A stretch of 64,000 nucleotides of DNA, from NCBI GenBank assembly GCA_032718565.1, contig JAVGVS010000013.1, positions 62,001 to 126,000 on the forward strand, given 5' to 3'. Positions 47,020 to 58,066 of the stretch are shown here, one piece after another. The translations under genes were made by a program, and so were the position numbers. The number at the start of each line of letters is the position of its first letter. The stretch's first letter is position 1. This DNA is from Distichodus sexfasciatus. Lineage: Eukaryota > Chordata > Actinopteri > Characiformes > Distichodontidae. Below the pieces are notes generated by a model. The model worked only from the letters and a program-made list of their open reading frames with translations, had not been told where the DNA came from and did not search any database.

Positions 47020-47124
47020 CTGTTTGTAGAGCCATCCTCTCACAACCACCGGGATATTTGGGTTCCTCTTGATGGCGTGATCCCTCTTGCCGAAGCTGTG
47101 CACTTTTCCAGCGGGCTTGGAGCC
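47020..47124 (-). CDS. plekha7: plekha7 exon 3 (start of PH domain)
   Basis: Exactly 35 codons, residues 69-103: KVHSFGKRDHAIKRNPN then IPVVVRGWLYKQ. The latter is the first PH strand; the former is the conserved pre-PH segment of PLEKHA7. Acceptor attttag, donor CAG/gtgggt. Confidence 0.97.
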
Positions 47125-47365
47125 CTAAAATAGATCAGAGATGATTTACATTAAAGGACTTAACACTTAACACATAACACAACTTTTAAATTCATTTTAA
47201 AATTCTTGGAAAGACATTTTATGCATTTATGCATGCATTTATTGTTTGGTTTGTAGTGTTTTAATGATGCATGTAAAAATAAACCAAATATTTCAAGATT
47301 CAAGGATTTTGGCCCGCACATAGTTACACCACAGATCTGAGACTGCAAAGTATATTCTGCAGGCA

Positions 47366-47980
47366 AGGGCTGGACAATATGGCCTAAAAATAATATCGCA
47401 ATTCTATCTCAATATATTCTCTCTTTCTGGGAGAGAACTACATTTCCCACAATCCTCCGTGTATAACGACAATAATGCCATGGGCGTGCATCCGGACTAA
47501 ACACTGAAAATATCAAGTAAATAGCTGTACTGCGAGTAGAACTCTGGTTGTTGTTATTTATCAGCTAAAATATGAGTTTTGTCTGTAATAAAGGGTACGA
47601 TTTTTTGCATGTGATGGCGTTCCACATGAGTCGCGAGCGCCCACACACAGCGTGTTTACATCATGAAGAATGTGATTTATGTGTGTTTACTCATTTACTT
47701 CTGTTTTTGTGCACAGAATAACAGAGCCAGTGCTGGGGGTTTTTTCGGAACCAAGATGTCTGCTTACGTCTTTCATTAACGTCTCTGAAATCCAGAGTTT
47801 TCTGGATAGGTGGGGGAGTCGGCTGTCTGCTTTGAGCAAACTCAAACGTGAAGTACATGCTGTTTGTTTAACATTTACGTGAGGATTTGTACTTGATATT
47901 CACAATACAGTCATTTACTACATCGCATGTGGAACAAACCGAGATATATCGAGTATATTCGATATATATCGCACATCCCT
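47366..47980. mobile_element. hAT-like non-autonomous element
   Basis: Starts agggctggacaatatggcc and ends cgatatatatcgcacatccct. The interior shares the ctctctttctgggagagaac block with 1280-1469 in opposite orientation. No coding remnant; flanking duplications are uncertain. Confidence 0.6.
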
Positions 47981-48962
47981 GCTGCAGACGTCTGATAAAA
48001 ACTGCAATATGTGTGATGTGTGAAAAATTGTGTGATGATCAATGTTGGTCAGCGTGATGGTGATGTGAGAATCACTGTATGTGGCATCATCCTTAGCAGA
48101 ACATAGCCACATCTTTTTTTTATAGCCGTACATCTTTTGATTTACACACAAACAGCTCTAGCTGCTCAAGTTAGTAAGTCCCTGAAACGCGTCTCGGCTG
48201 TCACCACTCCTCCAGCGTTTTATTATAAACTGTTTAAGCAATGCATCCGTAATGCTTAAACAGGAACAGGGAAAGCTGTCTAAAGCCAGCTGAGCCAAGC
48301 ACGGCCCTAAAATATGAGTCCGGGATCTGACAGCTTGCTGGTGGATTCTCTGAGCACTCCATTTGTCAAATCCAGAGTTTATAGAGTTTAGCCACTATTG
48401 ACTATTTGTCAACACATTGTTTTCAGACACAAAGTTCTGCAAGACTTTTTGTCTGTTTTGACCATTTCTCCCTTTTTTCCATCCTCAAGAGAGAGGTCCG
48501 GTTCCCTTTAACATAAACATACACCAAATGTAGCAAAAATTCTAATGATGCGTTTGTTGCCACCATCACCTGGCTGACAGTGTAAACAGTTCGGCAGCAC
48601 CTTCATCTGTAATATGAGCCATCAGGGTCCCAGGTAAGAGGATTGTTCTTACCATATAGGGAATTCATTTCGTTTGAGTGACGAGGGGTATTAAACAGAT
48701 ACGGATCACAGGTCCAGCACATACACAGCAGCAAATGTATAGAGGCTTTGTTCTAATTCGGGTTTTCACACAAATGAACACCCTTTACACACGACCAGCT
48801 TGAAGATCCAAGAAAGAAACCAAGCCGTTTTGGTGACACTGACACATTTGCATTGTTTGTGATTGAAATCCAATACAGTATGTTAATTTTGCCAACATTC
48901 AAGGCACAAATGATGATTTTTTATGCACTTTTATATGGACGTTTACACCATTTATCATTTAA

Positions 48963-49084
48963 GTTGAAGTTGTTTGCAGTTATGGATAGACATGGAACCG
49001 TTCTTGAATATCTATCAGTCTTCCAGGTCTGTCTATCCTTGTGTGTATGCGTGTACCAGTAGGTTGGTGCATTTCCCCAGTGCA
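48963..49084 (+). repeat. Dispersed ~120-bp repeat, arm 1
   Basis: gttgtttgcagttatggata through ccagtaggttggtgcat is the near-exact reverse complement of 53870-53990. Confidence 0.85.
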
Positions 49085-49275
49085 TTTACCATTTAACACT
49101 CTTTTCGGAGAGAACCTCAGGGGCAGTCTTGCTGAAGCAGCACTGGTACTTTTCCAGCTAAAGCTTTTTAGTCTCAGCTAGGATTCAAAATACTAGCCTA
49201 TTGATTACCGACACAGGAGCAAAAGACTCATCTCATGATATAAGCTGGGTATCACATTAGGGAGCATAACCTAAA

Positions 49276-49413
49276 GAAGGGCTAGGCAACTCCGGTCCTG
49301 GAGGTCCGGTGTCCTGGATTTCAGGACATTCACACCTGGTCTCAGGTAGACAACCACCAGAAGAGACTGATCGGGCAGGATGGAAAACCTCCAGGAACAG
49401 GGATGGGGAACAC
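49276..49413. mobile_element. MITE-like block, gggctaggcaactccggtcc type
   Basis: The left side gggctaggcaactccggtcc and right side aacctccaggaacagggatg are the termini of a repeat type common in fish. It is short and imperfectly inverted. Confidence 0.45.
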
Positions 49414-49984
49414 TGTTTTAAAGGTTTATTACAGGGGTTGTCAACCGGCGGTCCGCGGTCCCCTGGTGGTTCGGAGCAGCAATGCAGGTGGTCTGTGACA
49501 TGCAGTCCACTTTCACTACTTAAATCACTTCTTCTTCTTTTTTAATCATTTAATTTATGTCTGAAGATCACATTTCCAGTTGATTTGGGGCGTATTTATG
49601 AATAATGAATGTAAAGAACACAAAAATCACCATTTTGCCCTAGATGTGTAACTAACAGGCAAGACACGTGTTACTGAACGAAGACATACACTGTATGTGT
49701 TACCAAATTAAAAAATGCCTCAGGGGGTTTCACGCCTCTTTAACTCATTCGTGCATTTATTTTGAGCCGGTATTTCGGAACCTATGGATGGTTGCCCACT
49801 CAAGTGAATGCCGAGAACGTAAGAATTTCAGGATGGTTAAACCATTAAAGTGTTTTTGATTTCAATCAGCTATTCTGAACAAATGAAACTAATAATGATC
49901 AATGATTTTATAATCTGGCCAGTGCTGTTTTTTAAGCCAGTACTGCTTTTTTCAAGAATGGCACCTTCATGAATGTCTGTCTGT

Positions 49985-50600
49985 GGCTGTGTAAGGGAGT
50001 GTGTGTGTGTGTGTTCTTGTACTTGCTACTTAGTGAGAACCAAAATGAGTTTTTAACCAGCAGAGTGAGAACATTTTTGGGAAGTGAGGACTTTTTTAGT
50101 GGTCCTCACTTCTTTAAACTGCTTTTACAAAAAAAATACTAGTTTACTTACAAAACTAAAAGTTTAGAAAGATTAGCTTTTGGTTACTGAGGTTATGGTT
50201 AGGGTTATGTTTAGGGTTAGGTGTAGTATTATTTACATCCAGTAATATGGAAGTCAATGGAGGTCCTCACTACTATATAAGTACAAGGATGTGTGTGTGT
50301 GTTCATGTATTTATCGCATTGTGGGGACCTTTTTGACCCCTAAAATCACTGTTATCTGTTTTTTTGGGCTTTGTGGGAACATTTGAGGGAAAATTACTTT
50401 ATATAAAATGTGCTTGTTTCATTTGAGAAACTAAAAGAGGTAAAAGATGTGCTTTTGGTTACTGAGGTTAAGGTTGGGGTTAGGATTAGGTGTAGGTGTA
50501 AAATTATGTACTTTAGTCATTATGGGAGTCTATGGAAAGACCTCACAAAGATAGTAATACACAAACTGTGTGTGTGCGCGCGTGTGTGTGTGTGTTAACA
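49985..50600. repeat. Two diverged ~300-bp units bounded by (GT)n
   Basis: Each unit contains gttactgaggtta.ggtt, a run of ttaggg-like hexamers and a cctcac...tatgga.agtc end. The units are joined at a GT run near 50290. Confidence 0.75.
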
Positions 50601-51713
50601 GGGCCGGCTGGATCGATTGGAGAGAGAGACAGCTTGTATGATTCTGACACTGAGCTGTCATTCACTAGAAAGCACAGGGGGCTCTGCTCGAGCGTCGGCG
50701 ACCGTGCCAGTCAAGCCTGAGCGTTAGCGCGGCAACGTGTCAACACCGTATTTACAGAGGGAGGAATATGGAGGGAAGCCACAACTCTTCATGTTGTCAC
50801 TGCCAGGCCTGGCTGGAGAGAAGAAGCCAAAGAGAGGGAAGACGCGTCTCCAGGGCTGTTAGTCGGCCTGGCAGTAAACCAGGGCCAGATTCTGGGTCAG
50901 ATCCTAAACACCCCTCCAGATGGACAGAGTATCAAGTGACCACTACACACAGGCTCCGGATCAGGGCCAAGGCACATCACAGGAAGGTCACGCTCCATTG
51001 AAACACTGATCTTAAATTGGAAAGGCCTTGAGTGAATGAGCAAGCCGCTGTTACACACACATACGCACACACACACAGCAGAGTACAGGTAGCTCTTTTA
51101 ATTTGATCTAAGCAGCGGAGACTTTCAGTAAAGAAGACAGTCCCGCCACAGCCAAGGTTATGCAGCACTAGCTCTGCTTTCCATATGCTGTTGGTGCGGC
51201 CCTTTGGGGAGATTTAATCCACCCAACCCACCCAACTCTGGAAAAATCACTAACCTATTACAGGCTCCAATCGGGCCATTCGTCAACATCAGAGCCTGAG
51301 CGCAAAAATAGCTGAAACCGATTTACGTTTCCACATTAGCCTTAAAAACTCTATCAGTTTTCAATACCGTTTAATGCCAGCCGCTTCGGCACCCAGACGC
51401 AAGGCATTAAAGTGCACAAAGGGGTGCTGATGACAGTGACCGTTATCTGCTGCAGCTTTAGTTTGAGAAGTTTCTGTAAAGTTGCCTTGAGCAGAGGTTT
51501 AGATTTCCCTATACAAGTTAAGCCCCATGAACCACAGATGTAAAAATTTAGCCAGAACACATCTCAGATCAGAATTTGGTAAAAACTGAATTCAGTAAAA
51601 GCAGATCTCAGATCAGTCTGTCAGGAGGAGGTGCGGTCAGTACTGTTAGCCTACAAAGACCACAGTACAGTTCTTCCTACCCCTCTGGCAATAGTTATGT
51701 TAAAAAGAACGTT

Positions 51714-51970
51714 CATTCATTCATTCATTCATTCCTTCATTCATTATCTGGACCGCTTAATCACAACTGGGGTCGCAGGGGGACCGGAGCCTTTCCCGGG
51801 AACTTACGGGAGCAAGACGGGGAACAACCCTGGGCAGGCGCCAACACACCGCAGGGCACACACACTCACACAATCACACTCACATTCACACCTTACGGGG
51901 TCAATTTACCGGAAACCGGAGCACCCGGAGGAAACCCACGCGAACACGGCGAGAGCATGCAAACTCCACA
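51714..51970 (-). mobile_element. tRNA-derived SINE, family B, head-less
   Basis: The attcattcattc tail and body (aactggggtcgcagggggac) are present, but sequence stops at gagagcatgcaaactccaca, so the tRNA-like head is missing. An internal deletion removes part of the aatttagagtcg region. Confidence 0.82.
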
Positions 51971-52481
51971 AATGGAGGCACGTTAAAATACAAAATTATA
52001 CAAAGTTAGGGAACATAAACAGTGTCATGGACTGTAGTTATATTAGATATCAGGAGATGAGCTATTGAGTTAACGGCAATATCAGTGTCACGTAATTTAA
52101 TACTAACTGAACTTAGTTTACAATTATAGATTTTTATTAGTTTATTATCTTTCGTTTGATTGATTATTTAACATTTCTTAGGTATATTATGTTCACCTTC
52201 TACAATATGCCAGAATTATGAATACTGAGTTCAATTCCACAATGATTGCCATTATTTTCTGATTTATGAATATTTAAGGCCACCCCTGTGCTAACACTTG
52301 TGCCTCTCTTTGAAATGTCTGCTACAATGCATTTTATCGCAGCACCCTGAAGTGTTCTCATGTATGAAAACGTGCTCTTTAATACAGATTTACTGACTGA
52401 TTAATTAGCACCTACTTTTAAACCATCAACTATAATTAGGACTGCTGCAAACGAGGCGTAAGACAACGAGCATCAGCTAAC

Positions 52482-52602
52482 CTTCAGTCCCGAGGTGACG
52501 TCTACGGTGGATGTGGTGACGGCAGTGGAGGACTCGCTGACCATGCTGGGAGGCCTCGGCTCCGGAGGCGGCGGTGGCGGCTTGGACATGCGGGTGTGTG
52601 TT
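52482..52602 (-). CDS. plekha7: plekha7 exon 2 (WW2-PH linker)
   Basis: Completes Gln 28 and encodes residues 29-68: THTRMSK, six consecutive Pro, then RPPSMVSESSTAVTTSTVDV. MVSESSTA matches MVSETSTAG of mammalian PLEKHA7, but the proline run does not. Acceptor tctgcag, donor AAG/gttagc. Confidence 0.94.
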
Positions 52603-53487
52603 CTGCAGAGGAAAAGAGACACGGCCGAAGTTTCAGACAACAGCACACACTGTGTACAACCTTTTGTTACATCACAATGAGGACATGGTACAACATTGTG
52701 CCTCGGGGCAAGGAGTTTTCTTACAGAGAGGGAACGTGGAGAAATAACATCGGTAAAACTCCAAGTAGCACATTGTCATTGCTTAATCTCTTGGGAGAGT
52801 CCATTCACAAAGGAGGACAGAGAGAGAAGCGCACAGACTCTCAATTCGCAAACATTTATTTCCGTAGTACTAGCTCCGGGGTGGGCTGTTTTGACAAGGA
52901 GACGCAACAAGCCGGCTGACTCGTATAAATTCTATAGCGCCGCGTTAAGAGGATCAATGAAGCAATTTGGCATTTGAGAGAATCCAAATAGCAAAGTGCC
53001 AATGAGAACTTTGCAAACGTAGGCGCTTCTGCTCGTTTCCTACGAGGCCTTAAGTTGCGGTGACGTTCCAACCACACACGCCTCCTCTCCCAGAGGGACC
53101 CTATAACCACGAGTGTTTCCTAAGAGGGGCATATACACGCTCTGTGTGCGCTCTAATGCCTCTCGCATTGCTGACATTCTTGCCGCATCAAAGAGGCATT
53201 AAGTGGCGGTCATAGCAGGCTTACTGCTGAAGCATAACTGTGCTATTTAGATGGCAGGAGGCTCACTGGGTTCGGCCGCGTTTAGATCCTTTGGCCGTGA
53301 ACTCCCAGAGAAGAGACTAGAGAAGAGAAGGGCAGGCATTTGGGAAATGCGCCAACCCAGAGGTCACACCCCACCCTCCTCCAGGTCAAGGTCACTGGAG
53401 ACAAGAGGACACGGAACCCTTTCAGCGACTCGCAAACCTAAACACCTGTTGAGTTGAAGCAAATCACCAAACAAGACAGAAAGTGTC

Positions 53488-53664
53488 TGTTGGTGGCATA
53501 GCGTAACGGTTAGGGAGTTGGCCCCGTGATCGGAAAGTAGCTGGGTCAAGTATCGGACCGGTAAAAGGTCAAAAGGTACCATCCCCAAGTACTGCTCCAA
53601 ACGGTCAAATGCAGAAGTCTAATTTCGTGTGCTTTGCTCACAATGACAAATAATCATTCACTTA
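53488..53664 (+). mobile_element. tRNA-derived SINE, family A, with internal deletion
   Basis: Head gttggtggcatagcgtaacg, eroded B box, body jumping from ccaagtactgctcc to ggtcaaatgcaga, then the caatgacaaataatc tail. Confidence 0.78.
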
Positions 53665-53711
53665 AAATGTCAAGAATTATAAATGTAATATTTCTAAAAA
53701 TAAAAATACAG

Positions 53712-53832
53712 TGTCTGCAGTGTGTTGGCACCTGCCCAGGGTTGGTCCCCGCCTTGCACCCGTAGTTCCCAGGATAGGCTCCTGGTTTCCGTGATCCCTA
53801 AAGGGGTTAAGCGGATAATGAACGATGAGCGA
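53712..53832 (+). mobile_element. tRNA-derived SINE, family B, head-less 3' part
   Basis: gtgtgttggcacctgcccag through aagcggataatgaacgatga equals the terminal part of family B. Confidence 0.72.
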
Positions 53833-53864
53833 AAAATACAGTGTGATTATAAGAGCGTGTTTGT

Positions 53865-53990
53865 GTGTGTAAGGAGCAGGCACTGGGAAAATGCACCAAC
53901 CTACTGGTACACGCATACACACCCGGATAGACAGACATGGAAGACATTCAAGGACCGTTCCATGTCTATCCATAACTGCAAACAACTTCC
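53865..53990 (-). repeat. Dispersed ~120-bp repeat, arm 2
   Basis: Reverse complement of 48963-49084 with about ten differences. It lies directly after the truncated SINE. Confidence 0.85.
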
Positions 53991-54115
53991 AATCTTTCCA
54001 GACAGAATCGTTTGGGTTTTGCTATTAACTTTCCTTGGACAGATGTAAAGCCAAAGCCAACCCAACAACACATCTAATATTTTATCATCCGCACCAAATC
54101 AACACTCATTCTCAA

Positions 54116-54571
54116 CACTGCAAAAAATAAAAATCTGTACAAGTGTAATTGACTTGAATTCAGCATTTTTTACACCGTTTTTTGGATTTATTTTCTTGGT
54201 AAGACTGAATATTATTTAGATTATTTGACTTGTTTCAAGAAAATTTATCTTGAGTTATCCTACCTAGGTAATACAACTCATTTTGAGCAGTTTTTTCTTA
54301 AAACAACCCACATTGGTAAAGGAGTTGTGTTAACAGGTAGACTGTAAGTATATTTTTACTTGTTTCAAGAGAATTGGAGGAAAAAACTAGTATATTCTGT
54401 TTAATTTAAGTTGTGTATGCTTAGTCTTTGAGTATTTTTTTTCTTGTTTTAAGAAATCTTAGCAAGTGCAATTTTCTTGCTGCACTGGCAGATAATTTTG
54501 CTTGAAATAAGTATTTTTTTCCCAAAAATAGTATTTTTTTTCTTATTTTTAAAAAGGCATTTTTTGCAGTG
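54116..54571. mobile_element. MITE with cactgcaaaaaat termini
   Basis: A 13-base perfect inverted terminus (cactgcaaaaaat) encloses AT-rich sequence with repeated cttgtttcaaga. A type common in fish genomes. No clear target duplication. Confidence 0.72.
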
Positions 54572-55725
54572 AAGCTGCCTGGCAGTAAGGGATTCTCTTT
54601 CTAAAGCAGGCTGTAAACACACCTCTGAAAGTCAACATTAAAAATTCATTCGTTACTCGACCAAGTTTTTGGATAAACAACAGCAGGGAATGCATCTCAA
54701 GGTCTATGTAGGTTTAGAATATACAGACTATAAAGTTAATGTACATGCTTGCTGTTTAAAGTACTGAAAACTACTTAATGGGAAAGCTGAGGATCTACCA
54801 GTCTAAATACACAGAACTGTCACAGAACATTCTAATGAAACGTGATTTCCAAACTGTCTCTGCTTTATACAAATCGGTGACATATGTGAACGCGAGAGGA
54901 TGACAAATCGACAGCTTTGCATTTTCAAAAAAATGAGGAAAAAAAGGGTTTGGGCAACCTTGTGGAGAGAAGTGTCACTCGGTTCGCCAAGTTAGATGAA
55001 AAGAGACGCAGCCCTTCTCCTCGGTTTACTGAAAGCATGAAGCCATTCTGGAGTGTGATGTGTGTGTCCACGGTGTCACTCGGAACGCCGCGGCAGTGTG
55101 CCAGCCGTGTGTGTGTGGGAGGAGAAGAAGGTTAGCTTGAAATGTGTGCAAAGTGTCACCCTGTCTACCCAGACACCGCAGCGACAGACACGCCGATCTC
55201 TCTGGACTTTAATCGTGAACGGGAGCAGAACCTTCCCCTCGTCCTGATGTTTTATAACACACGGTGACGATGATGAAGCACAGTGTGCCTAATGTAGTAA
55301 AGCTGCCTGACACGGTAACTATACAACCCGTGGCCTCGATATAAGCACTCAGTAGGCACTCAGCTATCAGACGACTATGGCAAACAAAGACGACTGAATA
55401 AAAGCAGCAGATTCCAGGCATCAGAACACAAGGTCACCAAATTAAAAATAAACATAAGCATCAGAGAAAAACACAGGCACAATTCAGTCCCACAATAAGC
55501 CATCGGTCGGCTTTTCTGAGCTTACAGTACAACAAAGCAGCCCAGCCTAACTACACAAACACGCCCCTAATAGACACACACCCTTGTTTTTAGTTTTCCA
55601 GAAGCTCCAGAGGTCATAAATGACACACAGACTCACACAAATAGTTTACGGCTTTGGTTAATTTTTTGTGTGTAGTCATACTGTGATAGGTACACGATGC
55701 ACACATACACAGATATACACACATT

Positions 55726-55754
<29 letters not shown>
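55726..55754. repeat. (CA)n microsatellite
   Basis: Pure CA dinucleotides; a (GT)n counterpart lies at 55858-55900, so the two could pair. Confidence 0.95.
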
Positions 55755-55756
<2 letters not shown>

Positions 55757-56269
55757 CCCATTGTTCTGCACCCACATTATAAGATCATAATTAATGCTTC
55801 TTCCTGTGGAAGGTGAGGGCTTCCTGTGGTGCGGTGTTCCACTGAGAGGTGTCGGGTGTGCGTGTGTGTGTGTCTGCGTGTCTGTGTGTGTGTGTGTGTG
55901 GAGAGGGGGGTGTCCGAGGCCAGAGCAGAACATCAAAACAACAGGAAACAGCTCGAGCCGTGCCAGGAGAGGATCTCCATGAAGCAGAGAGAAACCTTCT
56001 TTTCTCGCTTTTTTGTCTCTGTGAAAAAGAGTTGGCCCCGGGCCAGCCTTCTTGCAGCAAGTCAGTCAGGACGAGAGTTTGTTTGATCTGCGCCTCTGCA
56101 TTGTTTACCTGGGTCAGAGATGTTCCCTGGAAGGCTTTGCACAGAGAGGCACATAATTCCCAGCAGGGGAGTGAGAGGATTCAGGTTGTCAGACCTGAGA
56201 CACAGGACTACATCCTTCCCCGAGTGTGTGCACAGCAAAGGTTAAATAACAAAATAGACCTACCTTTAA

Positions 56270-56896
56270 AGGTCCCATATTATGAAAATAATTACTTTTT
56301 CTGTTCTTTGGACATCCATTTTGGTCTGTACTGTCTCTACACACACTGTAAGTTTGATTTTAAAAATGGTCAGTTTTCAAATTATGGTCAGAAATCCTGT
56401 GATTAAACAAGTCGTTTAGATTTCTCCCCTTACTCTTCGTTACAGTAGGGGACATTTGAATAACTCCACCCTCTTATCTGAGAAGCTCCGCCCACCAGGT
56501 AGAACTGCTAGCGCTTCCTGATCCACCACGTTTTCACGCAAGCGTTAGCGTAGGAATCGCAATGAAGAAGTCTATCGGCGGAGTGTTGTGTTGAACATGT
56601 ACGGCTGTATGGATGATCTGTTAGCAGCAACCGTGTCGATTATTTTCACGTGAGGTAAACACTCGCCGTGCTCTTTACAGCCCAGTTCCGGAATCCGGCG
56701 TGTGTGGGCAGTTGCAGCTCATTTACATTTAGGAATACTAATGAGAAACAGCCTGTTCTGAAGGGGACTGAAATAGAGGGGTAATAAGCAGGTGAAAATG
56801 CCTAATCTGGCCTAATCTAAATTTAGAGAGATTTAAAGTTTAGTGGAGCTCATAGACCTACTTTAACTTGCTGAAAAAATTTATAATATGGGACCT
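56270..56896. mobile_element. MITE flanked by TTAA
   Basis: Begins aggtcccatattatgaaaat and ends with the complement ataatatgggacct. TTAA on both sides (56266-56269, 56897-56900) fits a piggyBac- or Kolobok-type target. No transposase. Confidence 0.8.
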
Positions 56897-56930
56897 TTAA
56901 GGCAGACTTTCCTTAAGTTCACAATTTGGC

Positions 56931-57161
56931 ATTATGAACACACCACAACACAGCACACAGTGCACCACAACGAAATGTGACCTCTGCATTCAACGCATCC
57001 GAGAAGGAGCAGTGTGCAGCTAACAAGCGCCTGGGGAGCAGTGCTTGGGGACGGTACCGTGCTCATGAGTACCTCAGTGGTAACTTTACCGGCCCTGGAT
57101 TCGAACCTGCAACCTTCTGATCACAGGGCGAACCCCCTACCGTTACGCCACCAACTGCCCC
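56931..57161 (-). mobile_element. tRNA-derived SINE, family A
   Basis: Reverse complement head ggggcagttggtggcgtaac, B-box ggttcgaatcc and full body. It sits 34 bases from the TTAA MITE. Confidence 0.88.
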
Positions 57162-57387
57162 AAATATAGAGGTATATGCGTCTGTCATCGAAAACTAGAA
57201 ATAGGATTGTGGAGGTCTTTTACAAGCTGTGGGTAACAAAGGTGGTACTTTATTAGGTGGTTCCTAATAAAGAGGCTCATGGAGGATGGACTTGTTACAC
57301 TGATGTACAGTATGTAATTGCAATATAATTCGTGGTAAAGGACAAGGTAAGGCAAGTGTAAGGTGCCAATCCAGATTTAAGAGAGTG

Positions 57388-57505
57388 ATTGTTTGAGTGC
57401 GTGTGCCCTGCGGTGTGTGTTGGCGCCTGCCCAGGATTGGTCCCCGCCTTGCACCCGTAGGTCCCGGGGTAGGCTCCGGTCCCCCACCCCACTGAAATTA
57501 GGAAG
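57388..57505 (+). mobile_element. tRNA-derived SINE, family B, head-less 3' part
   Basis: gcgtgtgccctgcggtgtg through ggtaggctccggtcccc matches the family 3' half. Confidence 0.72.
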
Positions 57506-57869
57506 GCTACCAACCTTTTTTCAGCAGCTGATCTGTGTCAAAGCTACTTTTGAAACACTGTATGCTACACACTTACAAATAAAAACATTATTTTTCTCTC
57601 TTTAAACAAATGGGAATTTTCATTTACAATGTGTTTTTCATTGGTGATGAATTTGCAGAAGTGACAAATGCTACCATGCTCATTGCAAAAACAAAAGCAG
57701 ACGTTACAAAGCTGTGAGATGGGGTCGGGGATGGAGTCCGCGATAGTGAAAATGGAAGTAAAAATCTGTGGTCGTAGCTAACCACTAGATTAAAGCGGTA
57801 GCTTGGCTGTATCTTAATTACCTTGAACCATAAGTGGGCTGTAACTGGGAAAAGCTGGTGGGTAGCTGT

Positions 57870-58066
57870 GAGTGATGGTGGTGTAGTGGTTAAGACACTC
57901 GCCTCTGGACCAAGAGGTTGGGGGTTTGAATCCTATCTTCAGGACTACCATCATTGGGCCCTTGAGCAAGATCCTTAACCCCAAATTGCTCTCAGACTAT
58001 CCCTGAAATGAGGAGAATGGAAGTCGCTCTGGGTGAGTGTCTGCTAAATGCCACAAAATGTAAAAG
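57870..58066 (+). mobile_element. tRNA-derived SINE, family C (V-SINE-like)
   Basis: Head gatggtggtgtagtggttaa, B-box-like gggtttgaatcc, then body and tail gaagtcgctctgggtgagtg and ctgctaaatgcc. Uninterrupted relative of 32521-32915. Confidence 0.87.

Larger units (their letters stand above)
47125..52481 (-). other. plekha7 intron 2
   Basis: A 5.4-kb intron. It holds a MITE (47366-47980), one arm of an inverted dispersed repeat (48963-49084), a MITE-like block (49276-49413), a pair of 300-bp GT-bounded repeats and a truncated family B SINE. Bases 48180-48950, 50620-51700 and 51980-52480 show nothing recognisable. Confidence 0.8.

Noticed and set aside
47366..47980. Target duplication ctgcag around this element
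   Set aside because: The ctgcag words on the two sides sit at different offsets from the termini, so they do not form a proper duplication.
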